A stretch of 9,134 bases of DNA from Comamonadaceae bacterium (lineage in GTDB: Bacteria > Pseudomonadota > Gammaproteobacteria > Burkholderiales > Burkholderiaceae). The translations under genes and the position numbers were made by a program. The DNA lies in contig CANCGU010000100.1 of NCBI GenBank assembly GCA_947377705.1, forward strand, positions 1-9,134. Reading direction: 5' to 3'. This document shows, piece by piece, positions 6,473-9,134 of the stretch (position 1 is the stretch's first letter; the number at the start of each line of letters is the position of its first letter). The notes under the pieces are model-generated. The model searched no databases and was not told where the DNA came from. It saw only the letters and a list, made by a program, of their open reading frames with translations.

Positions 6473-7251
6473 GCGATACAGCGCACCACACATCTCCCCC
6501 ACAAGCCATGATGGGTTTTGGCCAAGTGCGCCACACGCGCCTGCGCCCCAAACACCACGCGTTCAACTACGACACCTTCTTTTTGATGCTGCCCATGCGC
6601 AGCCTGCACACCACGCATGACGCCCTCTTGCCCATCAACCGCGCAGGCGCCATCAGCTTTCACGAGGCCGATCACGGCGATGGCCGAAGCGCATCACAGG
6701 GGGGCGCGCTGGCGTGGCTAGATGAACTGCTGCACAGCGAAGGCATCACCGACGCCACCGGCGAGGTGTGGCTGCATTGCTACCCACGCGTGTTGGGCTA
6801 CACCTTCAAGCCCGTGAGCTTTTGGTATTGCCATGCAGCCGACGACTCGCTACGTGCCATCGTGGTGGAAGTCAACAACACCTTTGGCGAACGCCATTGC
6901 TATTTGTTGAACCGCCCGCATTACGGCGTCGAACAACGCGCCAGCAAGGTGTTTCATGTGTCGCCGTTTTGCGAGGTACAAGGCGACTACCGCTTTCGCT
7001 TCATGCGCACTGCCGACCACACCGTGGCACGCGTGGACCACGACGATGCCTTGGGCCCTCTGATCGAAACCAGCATCAGTGGCCAACTCGAACCCATCAC
7101 CCGCGCCAACTTGCGCCGCGCCCTGTGGTCCTACCCACTGATGACCCTCATGGTGATGGCCCGCATCCATTGGCAAGCCCTGAAGCTGTGGCGAAAGCAT
7201 GTGCCGTTTTTCACCAAGCCCACGCCGCCCAAAGATTTTGTAACCCATTGA
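6469..7251 (+). CDS. DUF1365 family protein
   Basis: The 260-residue product is recognised as DUF1365 from VRHTRLRPKHHAFNYDTFFL at 20-39, CYPRVLGYTFKPVSFWYC at 104-121, VEVNNTFGERHCYLL at 133-147, and KVFHVSPFCEVQGDYRFRF at 160-178. The family has no firmly assigned reaction. Conserved Arg, His, Tyr and Cys residues cluster in these blocks, and the C-terminal SYPLMTLMVMARIHWQALKL (221-240) is hydrophobic or amphipathic and could rest on the membrane. Its constant place between an FAD oxidoreductase and a Cfa-like methyltransferase points to a role in acyl-lipid modification, which is inference from context. The ATG at 6469 is preferred because it overlaps the upstream stop as ATGA; Met14 and Met15 are less likely starts. 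A 19-base gap separates it from the next gene. Confidence 0.9.
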   Translation: MSDTAHHTSPPQAMMGFGQVRHTRLRPKHHAFNYDTFFLMLPMRSLHTTHDALLPINRAGAISFHEADHGDGRSASQGGALAWLDELLHSEGITDATGEVWLHCYPRVLGYTFKPVSFWYCHAADDSLRAIVVEVNNTFGERHCYLLNRPHYGVEQRASKVFHVSPFCEVQGDYRFRFMRTADHTVARVDHDDALGPLIETSISGQLEPITRANLRRALWSYPLMTLMVMARIHWQALKLWRKHVPFFTKPTPPKDFVTH

Positions 7252-7270
7252 ACTGATTCAAAGCCTAGCC

Positions 7271-8506
7271 ATGACTTCATCCACGACCTCGGCCCCCGAC
7301 CGCTCTGCACCCCAAGACATGCCCGCTGTTGCGCGACGTGTGCTGACCTTGCTGCAACGTTTACAACATGGCACCTTGCATGTGCAATGGCCCGATGGCA
7401 GCGTGGCGCAATACGGTGCAGCGCCCGACACAGGCCACGCACTCAACGCCACCTTGCATTTGCACAGCTATGCGCCCCTGACACAAGCTTTGAAGTCCGG
7501 TGACATTGGTTTTGCCGAAAGCTACATTGCCGGTGAGTGGAGCACCAACAATTTGTCCGAGCTGCTTCAGCTCTTGGTCGCCAACCGCCGCGACATGGAC
7601 GAGCTGATCTTTGGCAGCTGGCTGGGCCGCTTGTTTTACCGCGTGCGCCACTTGCTTCACCGCAATACGCGCAGCAATAGCAAGAAGAACATTCACGCGC
7701 ACTACGACCTTGGCAATGCGTTTTACGAACTGTGGCTTGACCCCACCATGAATTACTCATCGGCTTGGTTTGAAAACGACCACACCAAACCGATGGCCGA
7801 AGCTCAAACCGCCAAAGTGCGCCGAGCGCTGCGCATGGTGGATGCCAAAGCGGGTGATCGCATCCTAGAAATCGGCTGTGGCTGGGGCGCCTTGGCCGAG
7901 CTAGGCGGCCAAGAGTTTGGCGCGCACATGAGTGGCGTGACCCTGAGCCATGAGCAGCTGACTTTTGCCAACCAACGCATGCAAACCCAAGGCTTGGCGG
8001 CCACAAGCAACCTGCGCCTGCAAGATTACCGCGACATCGACGACGGTCCTTACGATGCGATTTGCTCCATCGAAATGTTAGAGGCTGTCGGCCAAGCGTA
8101 TTGGCCCACATATTTTGAGAGCGTGGCACGCTTGCTCAAATCGGGCGGCAAAGCCTGCATCCAAACCATCGTCATCGACGACGCGCTATTTGACCGCTAT
8201 GTCAAGAGCACTGACTTTATTCAGCAGTACATCTTTCCTGGCGGCTGCTTGCCTTGCCCCCGAGAATTCCGCGCACACGCCGAACGCGCAGGCCTGAAAG
8301 TGATAGACGAATTAGCTTTCGGTTTGGACTACGCCGAAACCTTGCGCCGCTGGCGTCACCAATTCATGGCTGACAAAGGACAAGTGTTGCAACTCGGTTT
8401 TGACGAGCGCTTCATCCGAATTTGGGAGTTCTACCTCGCCTATTGCGAAGCCGCATTTGAGCAGCACAACACCGACGTATTGCAGTTCACTTTGGTCAAG
8501 CCATGA
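7271..8506 (+). CDS. Cfa-like SAM-dependent fatty-acyl methyltransferase
   Basis: The 411-residue product matches the cyclopropane-fatty-acyl-phospholipid synthase family: AHYDLGNAFYELWLDPTMNY at 143-162, SAM motif ILEIGCGWGALAE at 198-210, GVTLSHEQL at 222-230, LQDYRD at 250-255, SIEMLEAVG at 266-274, FIQQYIFPGGCLP at 317-329, and FYLAYCEAAF at 387-396. The family adds a SAM methyl group across cis double bonds of membrane phospholipid chains. Compared with E. coli Cfa (positions from memory), the bicarbonate-site Cys139 and His266 are replaced by Ser164 and Gln298, while Glu271, Ile300 and Tyr388 remain; the EHVG motif reads EAVG. This favours a methylated-alkene product (UfaM-like) over a true cyclopropane. 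The name UfaM is not assigned. The ATG at 7271 has only a weak ribosome-binding site; Met17 is an alternative. Its stop overlaps the next start as ATGA. Confidence 0.92.
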   Translation: MTSSTTSAPDRSAPQDMPAVARRVLTLLQRLQHGTLHVQWPDGSVAQYGAAPDTGHALNATLHLHSYAPLTQALKSGDIGFAESYIAGEWSTNNLSELLQLLVANRRDMDELIFGSWLGRLFYRVRHLLHRNTRSNSKKNIHAHYDLGNAFYELWLDPTMNYSSAWFENDHTKPMAEAQTAKVRRALRMVDAKAGDRILEIGCGWGALAELGGQEFGAHMSGVTLSHEQLTFANQRMQTQGLAATSNLRLQDYRDIDDGPYDAICSIEMLEAVGQAYWPTYFESVARLLKSGGKACIQTIVIDDALFDRYVKSTDFIQQYIFPGGCLPCPREFRAHAERAGLKVIDELAFGLDYAETLRRWRHQFMADKGQVLQLGFDERFIRIWEFYLAYCEAAFEQHNTDVLQFTLVKP

Positions 8507-9105
8507 CCACCCGCCGCGCCGCATTGACCCATGTGATGCATGCGGCGCTGACCACCTGTGCGGGCGGCCTGTCGTTAGCCGCACACGCTGACCTCGCAGG
8601 CAAGCCCCAGCCAGACACAAGATCTACCGCCCCCAGTTTTGTGCGCGCCCTGCTTCGCGGCACGCCGCGCCTGATTGGGCAACACCGATTCACCTATTGG
8701 GGCTTTGACGTGTACGACGCCAGCCTGTGGGGCAACACTGCGTTTACACCCGACAACTGGGCGATGCAAACCTTGGTGCTAGAGCTGCGATACCTGCGTG
8801 ATTTCAAAGGCGCTGACATTGCACAGCGTTCGATGGAAGAAATGCAGGGCCAGCGCGCCCTGAGTGCTGCCCAACAGCAAAGCTGGTCAGGCGTGTTGCA
8901 ATCACTCCTTCCGAATGTGCGCAATGGTGAACGCATCACTGGCGTCTACGCCCCCGACAAAGGCATGCAACTCTTGCACCAAGACCGCCTGTTGGGTGAC
9001 GTGCCCGACGCCGAATTGGCGAAACGCTTTTTTGGTATTTGGCTGGCCCCCGAAACTTCGCAGCGCCAGCTCCGCCAGCAATTGCTGGCAGGCGCGCAAC
9101 AATGA
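8503..9105 (+). CDS. Exported chalcone-isomerase-like fold protein
   Basis: The 200-residue product opens with TTRRAALTHVMHAALTTCAG and a likely cleavage site after AAHA (26-29), so it should be exported. The Arg-Arg pair at 4-5 hints at Tat, although the motif is imperfect and Sec export is equally possible. The mature part carries HRFTYWGFDVYDASLW (61-76), LELRYLRDFKGADIAQRSME (92-111), and RFFGIWLAPETS (175-186), typical of the bacterial chalcone-isomerase-like family (PF16036). That family shares a fold with plant chalcone isomerase and fatty-acid-binding proteins and generally has no proven catalysis. A periplasmic lipid or fatty-acid binding role would suit this operon, but that is inference. 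Its start overlaps the Cfa-like stop as ATGA. Confidence 0.82.
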   Translation: MTTRRAALTHVMHAALTTCAGGLSLAAHADLAGKPQPDTRSTAPSFVRALLRGTPRLIGQHRFTYWGFDVYDASLWGNTAFTPDNWAMQTLVLELRYLRDFKGADIAQRSMEEMQGQRALSAAQQQSWSGVLQSLLPNVRNGERITGVYAPDKGMQLLHQDRLLGDVPDAELAKRFFGIWLAPETSQRQLRQQLLAGAQQ

Positions 9106-9134
9106 TGCCTAACTCATTCACTCGCCGAGGTTGA

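Overview
The window looks like chromosomal DNA of a betaproteobacterium, most likely Burkholderiales and probably Comamonadaceae (Limnohabitans/Rhodoferax type). This rests on the moderately GC-rich, densely packed coding style, on protein sequences that read like Burkholderiales homologues, and on the divergent pairing of glnE with a YhdP-family gene. The taxonomic call is an inference from recognised protein character, not from a search. Coding is nearly continuous: the only real intergenic stretch is about 100 bases (4496-4595), and there are no rRNA, tRNA, CRISPR or insertion-sequence signatures.

Left part (1-3549). The 5' end of a YhdP-family envelope protein runs leftward out of the window. 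Twelve bases away, glnE starts in the opposite direction; it encodes the complete two-headed adenylyltransferase/adenylyl-removing enzyme that controls glutamine synthetase. glnE ends exactly where the convergent rfaE2 gene ends, with no base between the two stop codons. rfaE2 makes ADP-heptose for the LPS core.

Middle (3542-4595). rfaE2 is the second gene of a leftward pair whose first gene encodes a MerR-type regulator with a cobalamin-binding half. The regulator carries both signatures of the CarH/LitR light sensors: a Trp-x9-Glu-His motif and a Glu-x-His-x-x-Gly motif. The short divergent region upstream holds an 18-bp palindrome lying on the -35 position of a candidate rightward promoter.

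Right part (4596-9105). Five rightward genes form a tight operon, with 4-base ATGA overlaps at three of the four junctions. They encode an exported glutathione-peroxidase-family enzyme, a COG2907-type FAD oxidoreductase, a DUF1365 protein, a Cfa-like SAM-dependent fatty-acyl methyltransferase, and an exported protein with a chalcone-isomerase-like fold. The Cfa-like enzyme has substitutions at two bicarbonate-site positions of true cyclopropane synthases, so a product other than a cyclopropane is likely.

Reading: a B12-based light sensor probably represses, in the dark, a divergent operon that remodels unsaturated membrane lipids and detoxifies lipid peroxides. Related FAD/DUF1365/Cfa gene sets occur in light and singlet-oxygen regulons of other proteobacteria, some linked to furan fatty acid synthesis. 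The regulator-operator-operon link and the lipid product are inferences; the motifs, overlaps and palindrome are read directly from the sequence.
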